Assembly (NCBI RefSeq): GCF_000235365.1
Contig: NC_016450.1
Location: 1,488,001 to 1,552,000, forward strand
Source: Eremothecium cymbalariae DBVPG#7215
Taxonomy: Eukaryota; Ascomycota; Saccharomycetes; Saccharomycetales; Saccharomycetaceae
Direction: 5' to 3'
Length of the DNA: 64,000 nt
In this document: piece after piece, positions 1 to 9,137 of the stretch
How positions within the stretch are numbered: position 1 is the first letter of the stretch
Layout: every line of letters begins with the position of its first letter
Notes under the pieces: generated by a model
Databases searched by the model: none
Seen by the model: only the letters and a program-made list of their open reading frames with translations
What the model was told of the DNA's origin: nothing
Made by a program: the position numbers and the translations under genes

Positions 1-1845
1 GGGGATGCGTTTTTGAAGTTTATTCCATTTTTTGAACCTTTTGTACTATATGTTGCATCGAGACCATATGCGAAATATTTAATTGAAACTCAACGGTCAG
101 TAAATCCATATTTTGCCCGATTCGATGAGGACCTAATGAATTCTAAGTTGCGACATGGTATTGATTCATTCTTATCACAAGGTGTGTCAAGGCCCGGAAG
201 GTACATTTTGTTGGTTCGAGAGATTATTAAATCGTCAGATCCGGAGAAAAACAAAAGGGATTTAGAGAGTTTAACAAGGGCGATGGAAGCATTAAAGGAC
301 TTTATGAAACGTATTGACAAGGCTAGTGGTGCTGCTCAGGATAGACATGATGTGAAGTTACTAAAACAAAAGATTTTATTCAAAAATGAGTATGTCAACA
401 TGGGATTGAATGATGAGAAACGTAAAATCATGCACGAAGGACTATTGTCACGTAAAGAACTAACAAAATCTGATGGTACGGTCACCGGCGACATTCAGTT
501 TTACTTGTTAGATAATATGCTACTTTTTTTGAAAGCTAAAGCGGTCAATAAATGGAACCAGCACAAGGTATTCCAACGCCCGATCCCCTTACCGTTACTC
601 TTCGTTTATCCTGGTGAAGATATGCCACCTTTAAAGAAGTACGTCGGCAGTACACCGGACGCATCTGGGCAGGTGATTGTACCTGAGAACTACAGCCCAG
701 AAGGAAATCCTAGAAACGCTGTTACATTGTTGTATTATGGAGCGAAACAGAGGTATCAAGTTACGTTATATGCTGCCCAGTATGCCGCAATTCAGACGTT
801 GTTAGATAAAACGAAACAGGTGCAAACGAAACTAATAGCTGGTAGTGATATATTCAACATTAATAAGATCAGCGATAGGTTCTTTGACTACTCAAATAAA
901 ATCACTAGTGTCGCCTCTTGCGACGGTGGACGCACGCTATTGATCGCAACTGTTCAAGGTTTGTTCAAGAGCAACATCAAACGAGAAAAGATCCGGGACT
1001 CTGACAAAATCACTACTCATTTTTCTACACCTATTAAGATCGTACAGAGGAGTAATGTAACACAAGTCGCTGTAATGGAAGAATTCCAATCCGTTCTTCT
1101 GTTAGTGGACAAGAAGTTATACAGCTGTCACATGGATCTTCTGCTGCAAGGAGACAATGGGACTCAGTACTTTAAAAAACATGCAAAAGAAGTGGTCAAC
1201 CATGTCAGCTTTTTTGCAGAAGGTGATTGTAATGGTAAGCGCATCGTCGTTACTGCCCATGCCTCTGCCCATGCGATTAAATGGTTCGAGCACGAGCATC
1301 CACTGCTTATGGAAGGTGGCAAGCGTAGCATGAAACGCAAAATTAACGAAGTACAACTCGATTCCGAACCCGTTTCCATCTCTTTCCTAAGACGCAACCT
1401 CTCTATTGGATGCAAAAAGGGCTTCCAGATTGTGTCCCTTTCTCAAGACGTTAAAGAGCCCTTCCTTGACTCTGCAGATACCTCCTTGGAATTTGCACTC
1501 AAAGACACATTGAAACCCATTGCCATCTACCGCGTCAGCAGCATGTTCTTCCTGTGTTACTCCGAGTTTGCATTCTTTGTCAACAATCAGGGCTGGCGCA
1601 AACGCGAATCCCACACCATCTACTGGGAAGGTGAGCCCGAAAAGTTCGCTATCTGGTACCCATACATCCTCGCTTTCGACTCCAACTTTATCGAAATCAG
1701 AAAAATAGACACAGGTGAATTAGTCAGATGCATCCTAGGCGATAAAATCCGTATGCTACACTCAAGCTCACAGGAAACAATCTACGTCTACGAAGACGAA
1801 AGAGGTTACGACACAATCGCTTCCCTAGATTTTTGGGGCAAGTAG
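1..1845 (+). CDS. ROM2: Rho1 guanine nucleotide exchange factor, 3' part (ROM2/ROM1 type)
   Basis: The frame is open from the first base, so the gene starts outside the window; 614 residues of the C-terminal part are visible. The first ~110 residues look like the end of a DH (RhoGEF) domain, with a SRPGRYILL stretch at the usual conserved helix. A PH-like region follows (roughly 140-290) and then a CNH (citron homology) domain to the end. That order is the one in yeast Rom1/Rom2, which activate Rho1 at the plasma membrane in cell-wall integrity signalling. The S. cerevisiae protein is about 1,350 residues, so somewhat less than half is here. SUR4 follows on the same strand and VID22 comes next, as in S. 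cerevisiae ROM2-SUR4-VID22. In a pre-duplication yeast this would be the single ancestor of ROM1 and ROM2. Confidence 0.92.
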   Translation, partial: GDAFLKFIPFFEPFVLYVASRPYAKYLIETQRSVNPYFARFDEDLMNSKLRHGIDSFLSQGVSRPGRYILLVREIIKSSDPEKNKRDLESLTRAMEALKDFMKRIDKASGAAQDRHDVKLLKQKILFKNEYVNMGLNDEKRKIMHEGLLSRKELTKSDGTVTGDIQFYLLDNMLLFLKAKAVNKWNQHKVFQRPIPLPLLFVYPGEDMPPLKKYVGSTPDASGQVIVPENYSPEGNPRNAVTLLYYGAKQRYQVTLYAAQYAAIQTLLDKTKQVQTKLIAGSDIFNINKISDRFFDYSNKITSVASCDGGRTLLIATVQGLFKSNIKREKIRDSDKITTHFSTPIKIVQRSNVTQVAVMEEFQSVLLLVDKKLYSCHMDLLLQGDNGTQYFKKHAKEVVNHVSFFAEGDCNGKRIVVTAHASAHAIKWFEHEHPLLMEGGKRSMKRKINEVQLDSEPVSISFLRRNLSIGCKKGFQIVSLSQDVKEPFLDSADTSLEFALKDTLKPIAIYRVSSMFFLCYSEFAFFVNNQGWRKRESHTIYWEGEPEKFAIWYPYILAFDSNFIEIRKIDTGELVRCILGDKIRMLHSSSQETIYVYEDERGYDTIASLDFWGK

Positions 1846-2490
1846 CCATACATCTCCACACCCATCTCCATTACTGTCTCCGTTTTCTACACAGTCATCC
1901 ACCACTTTCATAGAGCTCTTTTTTTGTCTCGTAGCATTTATCACGTATAACATTGAACTCGAACCAAATAAATCCTTTCACACTACTATGCTACTACTAC
2001 ATCAAAACCCCCTCCCGTTTTACTTCTTATATATAAAAAGCATGCAACAATCCTATAAACTACTAATAATACTACTATAATTCTATAATCCATCATACAA
2101 ATGTCTAGATTTTCGGACGGATCTGTTTAATACTTGGAAGATCTTCTCGATGATGATGATGCATCGACCTTTTTCGAAAGACGAGCCAAAAAACACGTAA
2201 AAAATTTCAGTGAAAGTAACGTACACGGAAATGCGCTAAACTACTGAAGGAAAGCACAATAATTTTTCTTTTTGTTTTAGGCTTTTTGCATCTTTCGATC
2301 TTTGAATCTTTCTTCGGAAGCTAGTCAGTGCCAACTAGCAGCATCTTTAGTATTCGGTTCATTGTCTCTGTATCTTTTGTATTCGTTGCAATAAAAGTTT
2401 TTAGGATTTGCTGTTATTGAACATTGCGGTAGATTTGTTATATTCCAGTTACAAATATAAGTGTATTGTGGGTGAGACCAGAGAACAAAG
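1846..2490. other. Intergenic, ROM2 3' end and SUR4 promoter
   Basis: 645 bases without a gene. The left part is AT-rich with a TATATAAA stretch near 2030. A GATGATGATGATG run lies near 2148, and a small inverted repeat with GCTAGT/ACTAGC arms lies near 2320. I see no RNA gene. Confidence 0.5.
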
Positions 2491-3501
2491 ATGGATCAGG
2501 TTCGGCAAGAAATAATGAACCAGGTTGGCGGTTTGGCTGCGAAATTGGGGTCCAATTCAATAATTGAAGTTTCTAGGCCGTCTATTGATAGGCCGTTTGG
2601 GGTTCATTTGTGGCCTTTGTTTTCAGCTTTGTTCAAGAAAGTGACGGGCTATCCGGCGGAATCTTTTGAATTTATTCAAGGCAAGACGTTTCTTGCTGAT
2701 GGTTATCAGGGAATCGGTGTTATTATAGCTTATTATGCTACTGTTTTCGGTGGGCAGGCCGTTTTACGGGCAGCAGATGTTCCTGCTGTGAAGATGAACT
2801 TTTTGTTTCAATTGCATAATGTGCTTTTGACAGTAGTTTCTTTCGTGTTATTGGTTTTGATGGTTGAGCAAGTGGTGCCCATGCTTTATAGGCATGGGTT
2901 GTTTTGGTCGATTTGCTCACCGGGTGCCTTTACACCCAAGCTTGTTACACTTTACTATTTGAATTATTTGACCAAGTATTACGAGTTGCTTGATACGGTG
3001 TTTTTGGTGCTCAAGAGGAAAAAGTTGTTATTCTTACATATTTATCATCATGGGGCCACTGCTTTGTTGTGTTACGCTCAATTGACTGGGCATACTTCTA
3101 TTGAATGGGTTCCAATTTCCCTAAACCTTGCTGTCCATGTCGTGATGTATTGGTATTATTTCTTGTCAGCTCGGGGGATAAGTGTTTGGTGGAAAGAGTG
3201 GGTTACTAGGTTTCAGATCATTCAATTTTTGATTGATCTCTGCTTTGTCTACTTTGCGACATATTCGTTTTATGCTGACAAGTACTTTCCTGACGTTTTG
3301 CCCAATAAAGGGAGCTGCAATGGCACGGAAGAAGCTGCTGCATACGGCTATTTGATTCTCACGTCCTATTTGGTCTTGTTTATCTCCTTCTATGTTCAAT
3401 CGTATCGTAAGGGAGCCAAGACGTCAAAAAAAACACCTGTGAGCAAGCAGAAGGTGCCTTCCGCTTCCAAGCCTGCCAAGGCTACTTCTAGAAAGGTTTA
3501 G
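2491..3501 (+). CDS. SUR4: Very-long-chain fatty acid elongase (ELO3/SUR4 type)
   Basis: 336 residues, close to the 345 of S. cerevisiae Sur4/Elo3. This is an ER multi-pass condensing enzyme that extends acyl-CoA toward C24-C26 for sphingolipids. The ELO histidine box HxxHH is at 183-187, followed by GATALLCY, and the protein has about seven hydrophobic segments. The N-terminal part ([10 protein letters not shown], then KTFLADGY) resembles Sur4 more than Elo2/Fen1. The C-terminus is basic (ends SRKV), as in ER-retained elongases. The start ATG has a purine-rich leader and gives family length. Position next to ROM2 and VID22 supports orthology. The substrate range is inferred from the family. 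Confidence 0.95.
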   Translation: MDQVRQEIMNQVGGLAAKLGSNSIIEVSRPSIDRPFGVHLWPLFSALFKKVTGYPAESFEFIQGKTFLADGYQGIGVIIAYYATVFGGQAVLRAADVPAVKMNFLFQLHNVLLTVVSFVLLVLMVEQVVPMLYRHGLFWSICSPGAFTPKLVTLYYLNYLTKYYELLDTVFLVLKRKKLLFLHIYHHGATALLCYAQLTGHTSIEWVPISLNLAVHVVMYWYYFLSARGISVWWKEWVTRFQIIQFLIDLCFVYFATYSFYADKYFPDVLPNKGSCNGTEEAAAYGYLILTSYLVLFISFYVQSYRKGAKTSKKTPVSKQKVPSASKPAKATSRKV

Positions 3502-3634
3502 ATTGCTTCGACTACAATGTATTCTATCTTGAGCTTTATCATTATTATTACACTACTTACTTACTGATTATATATATAAGTATATAGCAGATATCTATAT
3601 ATATACACTAGAACACAACAACAACAAAAAATAA

Positions 3635-6115
3635 TTAGGTGGTATGGTCAATGGCAACATCTGGACGGCTGGCATACTTACACACTAGAGATAGATTATC
3701 ATGATCAAAGTCAATTTTGGTGGTGTTAAATTGCAGATCGAGCGATTTGACCTTCAGAACCTCAACGAGCATATCATCGCCGGATATTGGTTTGTAATCG
3801 GCCAAGAAGGAATTCGCGCTGGAGATAGTGGAGCCTGGCTGCGAGTTGAGTACTTTAAGGACGAACCGTATGGACTGGCCTAGAGCGTTCCATTTTTCTA
3901 AATGGAAGCGGCGAGCAATGGGGACATGGATGTCGAGAAAAGTGTCCAAGGACGACAGAGGGGTATCGTTACGCTTGTAAACTGCGGATTCACTCCCGTC
4001 AACGCTCTTCGTAATGCCCAAGGAAGAGCAATGTGCTTGGAACGCCATCGGCACGACGTCGTTCACTATGTTGAGATAGGCATATATGTCATCGCGAATT
4101 ACATCCCGAATCACAACGGCAAGCTCCTCGGGAGAAGTAATAATGGAGGCCCGCTGCTTCGCCTCCGTCGCCGCAGAATCCCCAACTGCAGAGTCGACGT
4201 ACGGCGACGCTACAACCAGATCAAAATAATCCTTCGATAACTGGTAAATCATCTCAACGGCCCGACCAACAATTGTGGGCAGCGAATCACTATCAAATAA
4301 AACCTCCAACAGTTGATCATCGAACAAAGTTGTCGGAACCAAAAAGGAAGCCAACACGTACCAATCATTAGCAAGCAAGCGACGTTTAAACCTCGAGATA
4401 GAAGAAACACAATTCTCCAGGTGATTACTAAATTTCGCAACAGACCCCACCTCCTCCAAAGTTTGCGATAGGTTTTCGTCCAACGCAACCACAGCAAGCA
4501 AAGTAAACTGCCAAGTCTGCTGCGGGGCACAAGTGAAAAACTGGAACGCACGGTTGAAACTTTGCACTACATCTGTGAAATGAACCATATCCAGATAGTT
4601 GCCCGGAGTGAACGGTTGCGGATCAAGAATGTCCAATAAAGGACGCAATTTTAGAAGCGAAGTAATAGACTCCGTCAGCGTGGAGTAGTTGGCAAGGTCG
4701 AACTTCGAAATGCTTGTCTGCCATTCGTTTTTGGAGTTGTTGGAGAAATCTTGAATTTGAAGTAAAAGAGGATTTGTCAGTCTGATGTGCTGCAAGGACA
4801 TAATTGTGTCAGCGGCGGCACTGCCAGCCACATTGCCGCTGGCGCCCGCGCTGCTGCCGCCGAGGCCTCCGCCCGCGCAGGACCCGCCTTCGGTCACGTG
4901 CGCCCCACGTGCCACGTCCTCCCCGAAGATCTGCGAAAAACACCGGTGCAGCTCCGTAACAGCACACACGTTCCCCGCGGACCCACCGCCGCCCGTGGCC
5001 CGCCCCGCGGGCGGGCCTCCCTGCGGCTGCGGCTGCGGCTCCATATAACTCACCAGATACCTCCCCAGCCCAGGGTACCGCGCCCTCAACTGCTCCATAC
5101 CCGCCGCAGCCCCATCCCCACCAGCAGCAACATCGGCAACAATACAGTACTGACGGAACTCCAACGGATCGCAGAAAGTTAACCCCCACGCTGAGATATC
5201 CGGAACAACCCAATGCCGATACGAAACAGCAAAAAACGTCATCTGCGATAACGTATGCATGCGTTCGGAAATCTGCAACTTAACCGCATGCATCGGCATT
5301 GACCCATTGACCACAAACCGTTGCGCCATATGCCGGTCGTTGCAAACTATTGTTCGGCAAATAATATCGTCGATATCCTGTGCGGTGTGCGAAATAGCCG
5401 CCGGAAGATCCAAAGTGTCAAAGTCCGATAGCCGCGCAAGCAGCTCCTTAACGACATCGTTGTCAAAAAACCGCTGGCGCAGATCCTGCGACGCAGTCAT
5501 GATACCCAGAAGAAGCTCGGTCCTAAGCACTGTACGTCGCTCGCGACCCGGGTTCTCTACTTTGAAGGGCCGGCCGGAGTGCACCGGCCGCCGCGATGGG
5601 GCAGACACCGAAGAATCTGAAGAAAACGACGACGGCGAAGACAATGATGCTGATGCTGATGCTGCGGCCGTCTCCGTTACTGCTGCCGCCGACAGCGATG
5701 CATTACTATTATTATTATTATTATGACGATTACTATTACTATTATTGTTCCCGCCCTGCGCCGGCGCACGTACGGCCGTTGGTAATAAACACGGTCCCAT
5801 ATAATAATCAGAGTTTGGATCTATCCTGTGGTGGTGTTTCAGATGGGAACGAAACCGGCTGGTAGACGAGCGGTCCTTCCCGATATGGGCAATCAATCCG
5901 CCGCAGTGCTTGCACTTGAGCACCTTGATTGTTCCGTCTTGACAAAGGTAGTGCGTCCAGCACAACGAGCGGTTCTTCCTAACCCGGTGTATGGGGATCC
6001 ACGGTAAGTGTTTGTCGACCATCTGTTCAAACAGTTCCAACTGCTCCGGGTCCTGCGCGTGCACACCGATCCACTCGGTACCCTCGCCGCTGTGTGTCGG
6101 AGACTGTTGTACCAT
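3635..6115 (-). CDS. VID22: BED-finger nuclear protein of the Vid22/Env11 family
   Basis: 826 residues; S. cerevisiae Vid22 is 901. A BED-type zinc finger lies near the N-terminus, with C68, C71, H91 and H96 as likely ligands. A low-complexity stretch of Asn, Ser and Ala repeats follows, then a long region resembling the body of hAT-type transposases, from which this family is thought to derive. Yeast Vid22 and Env11 work with Tbf1 at promoters and in genome stability. The gene lies between SUR4 and STP3 as in S. cerevisiae. In a pre-duplication yeast it stands for both VID22 and ENV11. The central coding part is unusually GC-rich, with Gly/Ala/Ser-rich insertions (for example encoded around 4800-5050), unlike its neighbours to the left. 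I did not check the transposase catalytic residues. Confidence 0.9.
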   Translation of the reverse strand: MVQQSPTHSGEGTEWIGVHAQDPEQLELFEQMVDKHLPWIPIHRVRKNRSLCWTHYLCQDGTIKVLKCKHCGGLIAHIGKDRSSTSRFRSHLKHHHRIDPNSDYYMGPCLLPTAVRAPAQGGNNNSNSNRHNNNNNSNASLSAAAVTETAAASASASLSSPSSFSSDSSVSAPSRRPVHSGRPFKVENPGRERRTVLRTELLLGIMTASQDLRQRFFDNDVVKELLARLSDFDTLDLPAAISHTAQDIDDIICRTIVCNDRHMAQRFVVNGSMPMHAVKLQISERMHTLSQMTFFAVSYRHWVVPDISAWGLTFCDPLEFRQYCIVADVAAGGDGAAAGMEQLRARYPGLGRYLVSYMEPQPQPQGGPPAGRATGGGGSAGNVCAVTELHRCFSQIFGEDVARGAHVTEGGSCAGGGLGGSSAGASGNVAGSAAADTIMSLQHIRLTNPLLLQIQDFSNNSKNEWQTSISKFDLANYSTLTESITSLLKLRPLLDILDPQPFTPGNYLDMVHFTDVVQSFNRAFQFFTCAPQQTWQFTLLAVVALDENLSQTLEEVGSVAKFSNHLENCVSSISRFKRRLLANDWYVLASFLVPTTLFDDQLLEVLFDSDSLPTIVGRAVEMIYQLSKDYFDLVVASPYVDSAVGDSAATEAKQRASIITSPEELAVVIRDVIRDDIYAYLNIVNDVVPMAFQAHCSSLGITKSVDGSESAVYKRNDTPLSSLDTFLDIHVPIARRFHLEKWNALGQSIRFVLKVLNSQPGSTISSANSFLADYKPISGDDMLVEVLKVKSLDLQFNTTKIDFDHDNLSLVCKYASRPDVAIDHTT

Positions 6116-6297
6116 CGTCTGTGTGTAAGTGTGTGTGTGTGAATCTTTTCTATGTTGTGTGGATTATCCTACTAATGTGTGAGGTCGGTTTTTCTGCTTT
6201 TTCTTTAGCTTGCGCCCATTTCACCTGGCTGGCGGCAGCCAGCCAGCCACCACGACCTGCTGCTGCTACGGGCTGCCTACATACACACCTGGAGAGA

Positions 6298-6331
6298 TGC
6301 ACGGGACGCGTTCGGCGTCGCGTCCCGTGCA
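6298..6331. repeat. Perfect 13-bp-arm hairpin
   Basis: The arms TGCACGGGACGCG and CGCGTCCCGTGCA pair perfectly around the 8-base loop TTCGGCGT. It is about 180 bp upstream of the VID22 start codon. The arm contains an ACGCG core, but the structure rather than that motif seems to be what is notable. Confidence 0.9.
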
Positions 6332-6662
6332 AATAATATCACCCAGAGGGGAACGAAAGTTAAGGGGGGCAACAGGTCGCAAGGGGACGGCGGAGGAGAC
6401 GGCGGACGGGGAGCGGATCTCGTGGTACCCCGTTCCTGACGCCCATACCGCCTGTCTCCGCGGATGGCGCATTCTGCGCCGGTCGTGCAGCCAGCGCCAT
6501 ATCGGCTGACTGCACGATCCGGGCAGTCTCACAAGAGTTCCTGCATGGTATGCATGCCGTTGCATGTCACCCAAAGGGCTGCCGCTGTTTAGGCTTACCT
6601 ATTTAGTTTCTCCTTCCTTCTCCTCCCTATTTACGCTCCCCCCTGCTTTTCCAACTGCAGCC

Positions 6663-6691
6663 GCGAAGTCTCCCCACCGGGGGGACTTCGC
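6663..6691. repeat. 13-pair hairpin with 3-base loop
   Basis: GCGAAGTC at 6663-6670 pairs with GACTTCGC at 6684-6691, and TCCCC pairs with GGGGG inside (one G-T pair), leaving the loop ACC. It would be a very stable stem in DNA or RNA. It is one member of the array between VID22 and STP3. Confidence 0.88.
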
Positions 6692-6971
6692 TCGGTTATG
6701 TAAATCGTCGGGCCAGGCAAGGTGGGCGAGCCACCACGGAAATCCAGAGGCAAAAAGCCTCTCCAGAGGCCTATGTGGCGGTCTGCAAAGGGCGTTTGAG
6801 CGGGCGTAGACGTGGGCGTAGACGTGCAAGCGGGTTGTACGCCGCGCGCGCATTGCGGCCGCAGCCGTATTGGCAGCTGCGCGCACTTTAGCCGCGTGGG
6901 TAGGTGTACGGATACACCGGAGCATTGGCAGCAGCAGCTGCCAATGCCGGTTGCTGACCTTACTCTTATGG

Positions 6972-7021
6972 TAATGCAGCTGCTATGCAGGCGTTGCAAC
7001 GCCTGCATAGCAGCTGCATTA
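6972..7021. repeat. Perfect 50-bp palindrome
   Basis: Each arm is 25 bases with no spacer; the centre lies between 6996 and 6997 (GGCGTTG|CAACGCC). One base further out the symmetry stops. It is GC-rich and built from nested CAGCTG and TGCATAGCA-like blocks. It lies about 590 bp upstream of STP3. A gapless palindrome of this size can extrude as a cruciform and is usually unstable in replication. Confidence 0.92.
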
Positions 7022-7607
7022 ACTGACGCTAACTGGCGTTTGTTTGCGGAAAAAAAATTCGAGCAAACCTGCAACAGGATGACAAAACAACGAACACACA
7101 CATGATGTCTACACGTTACGTACATGCAACAGAGGGATAGTATATATATGTACACACAAACATATCACACGCACCGCACAACAGCAACAACAGTAATAAT
7201 ATATATATATATAACGTAAATATAATTACACTACTGCCACCTCCTGCTACACCATTACATATATGCCCAAGCGCATACACACGTACGTATATATACCGGA
7301 TCAAAACATATACACCGCCAAAAGGGAACTGTAGTCCACCAGTTCTTCTTACCCGCCCTTTTCTCTCCTGCCCCCCCCCCGCTCTCCACAAGGTTTCGTT
7401 CTCTCGATTAACTCCGAGAAAAACATCCCAACGAGATTTGTTGACCAGATTTTTTTCGTCAAAACAAACTCGCAGAAGGTTTCCCCCCGTTGTTATTTTT
7501 TCCCACAAGCCTAAAAAATAAAAAAAAGAAGTGCAGTGCGTGTGCTGTTGTGCGTTGGTGAAAGAAAAGAGAATCATTATTTTAATTATCATACACAGTG
7601 AGTACAT

Positions 7608-8903
7608 ATGACGCAGGATAATCATATCACGTTGCCTCCTATATCTTCGTTTGATAATTTGATTAGAGCTGCCACGGAACAGGATTTTCATGCCGCCGCA
7701 GCTGCAGCTGCAGCTGCAGCTGCAGCTGCAGCCGTGGTTCCCGCGGCTCCTGCCGCGGCCGGCGCGCACCTCCGTGGCAGCGTCAGCAGCGCCAGCAGCC
7801 CTAGTTCTGGTGGGGCTAGCGCTGGAGGCCGCGCCTGCCATCCGGCGGGCGCGGCCTCCTCCTCTGCTTCCGCTTCTGCGGCGGCCGCAGCCGCCGCAAA
7901 CAATACAGACTCCCTTCTATCGTACCAATTGTCCAATATCAGCAGAACGGACTCGCAGTCCGGTTCCTTATCTCCGGACCACAGCAATTACTTTATCCCA
8001 TTCAGACATGTTTCTATTGACAGCGGGCGGTTAGGAGGAGGCAGCCAGCCTTCTTCCGTGGATGGATCGCCCTCGGAAAAACCCGCAGGCGGCATGGAAT
8101 TACATGATCAGCATACGCAGCAGCAGCAGCACCATCATTATCACCACCAACACCAGCTCCAGCAGCATCAGCATCTTCATCATAGAGGCGGCGGCTGCGG
8201 CAGCGCCGCAGCCGCCGTGGCAGCCGCCGGCAGAGTTGGCAAGTCGAACAAGCCTCGCAAGAAAAAGGAGTGTCCCATCTGCCACAACTTCTACGCTAAC
8301 CTCTCCACACACAAATCGACGCATCTGGACCCGGAAGCTCGACCCCACAAATGCGACATCTGCTCACGTGGGTTCGCGCGTTCCAACGATCTCCAGCGTC
8401 ACAAGAAACGTCATTGGAAGGAGGAGTTTTCTCCGAGCCAGGAGCTACTTAAAGCCGCCGAGGCCCAGCATGGCGGCTGTGCCGGCACACAAGGTGGTGG
8501 CGGCCATGGGAATGGCTGCGGGCCGGCGGGTAGTCGTAACGTGGCGGCTAAATTGGAACACAACATCCCCACGGAACGATTGAAGAGTTTGCATATGATC
8601 CAGGGCACGTACAAGTGCCCCTTCAATTCGGCGCTCATAAAACTGGATATGGAGATATACCCGACCAAAGACCGGCAGTTGTTGTTTGAAACGTCGAACT
8701 GCCATATCACGGGGGTTTTTTCCAGATGCGACACTTACAAAAACCATCTAAAGGCGCTGCATTTTGAATACCCGCCGGGGACAAAGAAGCGCGAGCGCGC
8801 CAATATCCATGGAAGGTGTAAGCATTGTGGGATGAAGTTTGATAACGTCGATGTTTGGCTTAACGAACATATAGGGAAGGTTTGTGGCTATTTCTACCAC
8901 TGA
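7608..8903 (+). CDS. STP3: C2H2 zinc-finger protein of the Stp3/Stp4 family
   Basis: 431 residues. The N-terminal half is low-complexity: an Ala run at about 29-42 encoded by a pure (GCAGCT)n tract, then Ser/Ala, Gln/His and Gly stretches. Two C2H2-like fingers follow, starting at C222 (CPICHNFYANLSTH) and C249 (CDICSRGFARSNDLQRHKKRH). A conserved C-terminal region ends with a further Cys/His cluster from C404 (CKHCGMKFD) to the last residue. This layout matches Stp3 and Stp4, probable nuclear regulators whose targets are poorly known. VID22 upstream points to STP3; KNH1, two genes downstream, is the neighbour of STP4, so this is best seen as the single pre-duplication STP3/STP4 gene. The coding GC content is high, like the upstream island. 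Confidence 0.87.
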   Translation: MTQDNHITLPPISSFDNLIRAATEQDFHAAAAAAAAAAAAAAVVPAAPAAAGAHLRGSVSSASSPSSGGASAGGRACHPAGAASSSASASAAAAAAANNTDSLLSYQLSNISRTDSQSGSLSPDHSNYFIPFRHVSIDSGRLGGGSQPSSVDGSPSEKPAGGMELHDQHTQQQQHHHYHHQHQLQQHQHLHHRGGGCGSAAAAVAAAGRVGKSNKPRKKKECPICHNFYANLSTHKSTHLDPEARPHKCDICSRGFARSNDLQRHKKRHWKEEFSPSQELLKAAEAQHGGCAGTQGGGGHGNGCGPAGSRNVAAKLEHNIPTERLKSLHMIQGTYKCPFNSALIKLDMEIYPTKDRQLLFETSNCHITGVFSRCDTYKNHLKALHFEYPPGTKKRERANIHGRCKHCGMKFDNVDVWLNEHIGKVCGYFYH

Positions 8904-8970
8904 GTGTTCCCCCTGGTAATGTATATCTTTTGTATTCAGTCATGAATATATATATATTCATTATGTATGC

Positions 8971-8973
<3 letters not shown>

Positions 8974-9008
<35 letters not shown>
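8974..9008. repeat. (TA)n microsatellite
   Basis: About 17 uninterrupted TA units in the 234-bp space between the converging 3' ends of STP3 and the desaturase gene. TA-rich tracts at yeast 3' ends often overlap polyadenylation efficiency elements (TATATA), so it may serve both genes. Confidence 0.9.
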
Positions 9009-9011
<3 letters not shown>

Positions 9012-9137
9012 GTCTTACTGCTGCTCCTATCCTCGTGTCGTGAAGACGTCAAGCAAACGTTTTTGTTTATTTTCTTGTTAGCAAAGCACCAACCCCCTCC
9101 AGTTGTTTGTTGTCCCACCCACCCATCGGTGTGGGAA

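Larger units (their letters stand above)
6226..7021. repeat. Array of at least eleven inverted repeats (hairpins)
   Basis: Inverted repeats read directly, giving span, arm length and loop: 6226-6245 (8, loop 4); 6298-6331 (13, loop 8); 6466-6480 (6, loop 3); 6483-6517 (8, loop 19); 6663-6691 (13 with one G-T pair, loop 3); 6721-6735 (5, loop 5); 6746-6762 (6, loop AAAAA); 6846-6884 (7, with a nested TGCGGCCGCA palindrome); 6903-6918 (6, loop CGGA); 6922-6947 (11, loop 4); 6972-7021 (25, no loop). The arms are not copies of one another, so this is not one repeat family. The density is far above anything else in the window. Function is unknown. Confidence 0.85.
6116..7607. other. Long divergent promoter region VID22/STP3 with many hairpins
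   Basis: 1,492 bases between divergently transcribed VID22 and STP3. The stretch 6220-7025 is GC-rich and packed with inverted repeats (listed separately). 7130-7300 turns AT-rich with (TA)n runs, and a C10 tract lies at 7372-7381. Several reading frames of 60-240 codons cross the region on both strands, but they overlap one another, match no family I recognise, and are low-complexity products of the repeats; I do not call them genes. Confidence 0.7.

Noticed and set aside
6631..7155. 174-codon minus-strand frame over the hairpin array
   Set aside because: It overlaps other frames on both strands and consists of Arg/Ala-rich translation of GC palindromes, with no recognisable domain.
7116..7841. 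241-codon minus-strand frame across the STP3 promoter
   Set aside because: It overlaps the STP3 start, is made of Ser/Cys and Ala/Gly repeats from microsatellites, and matches no family.
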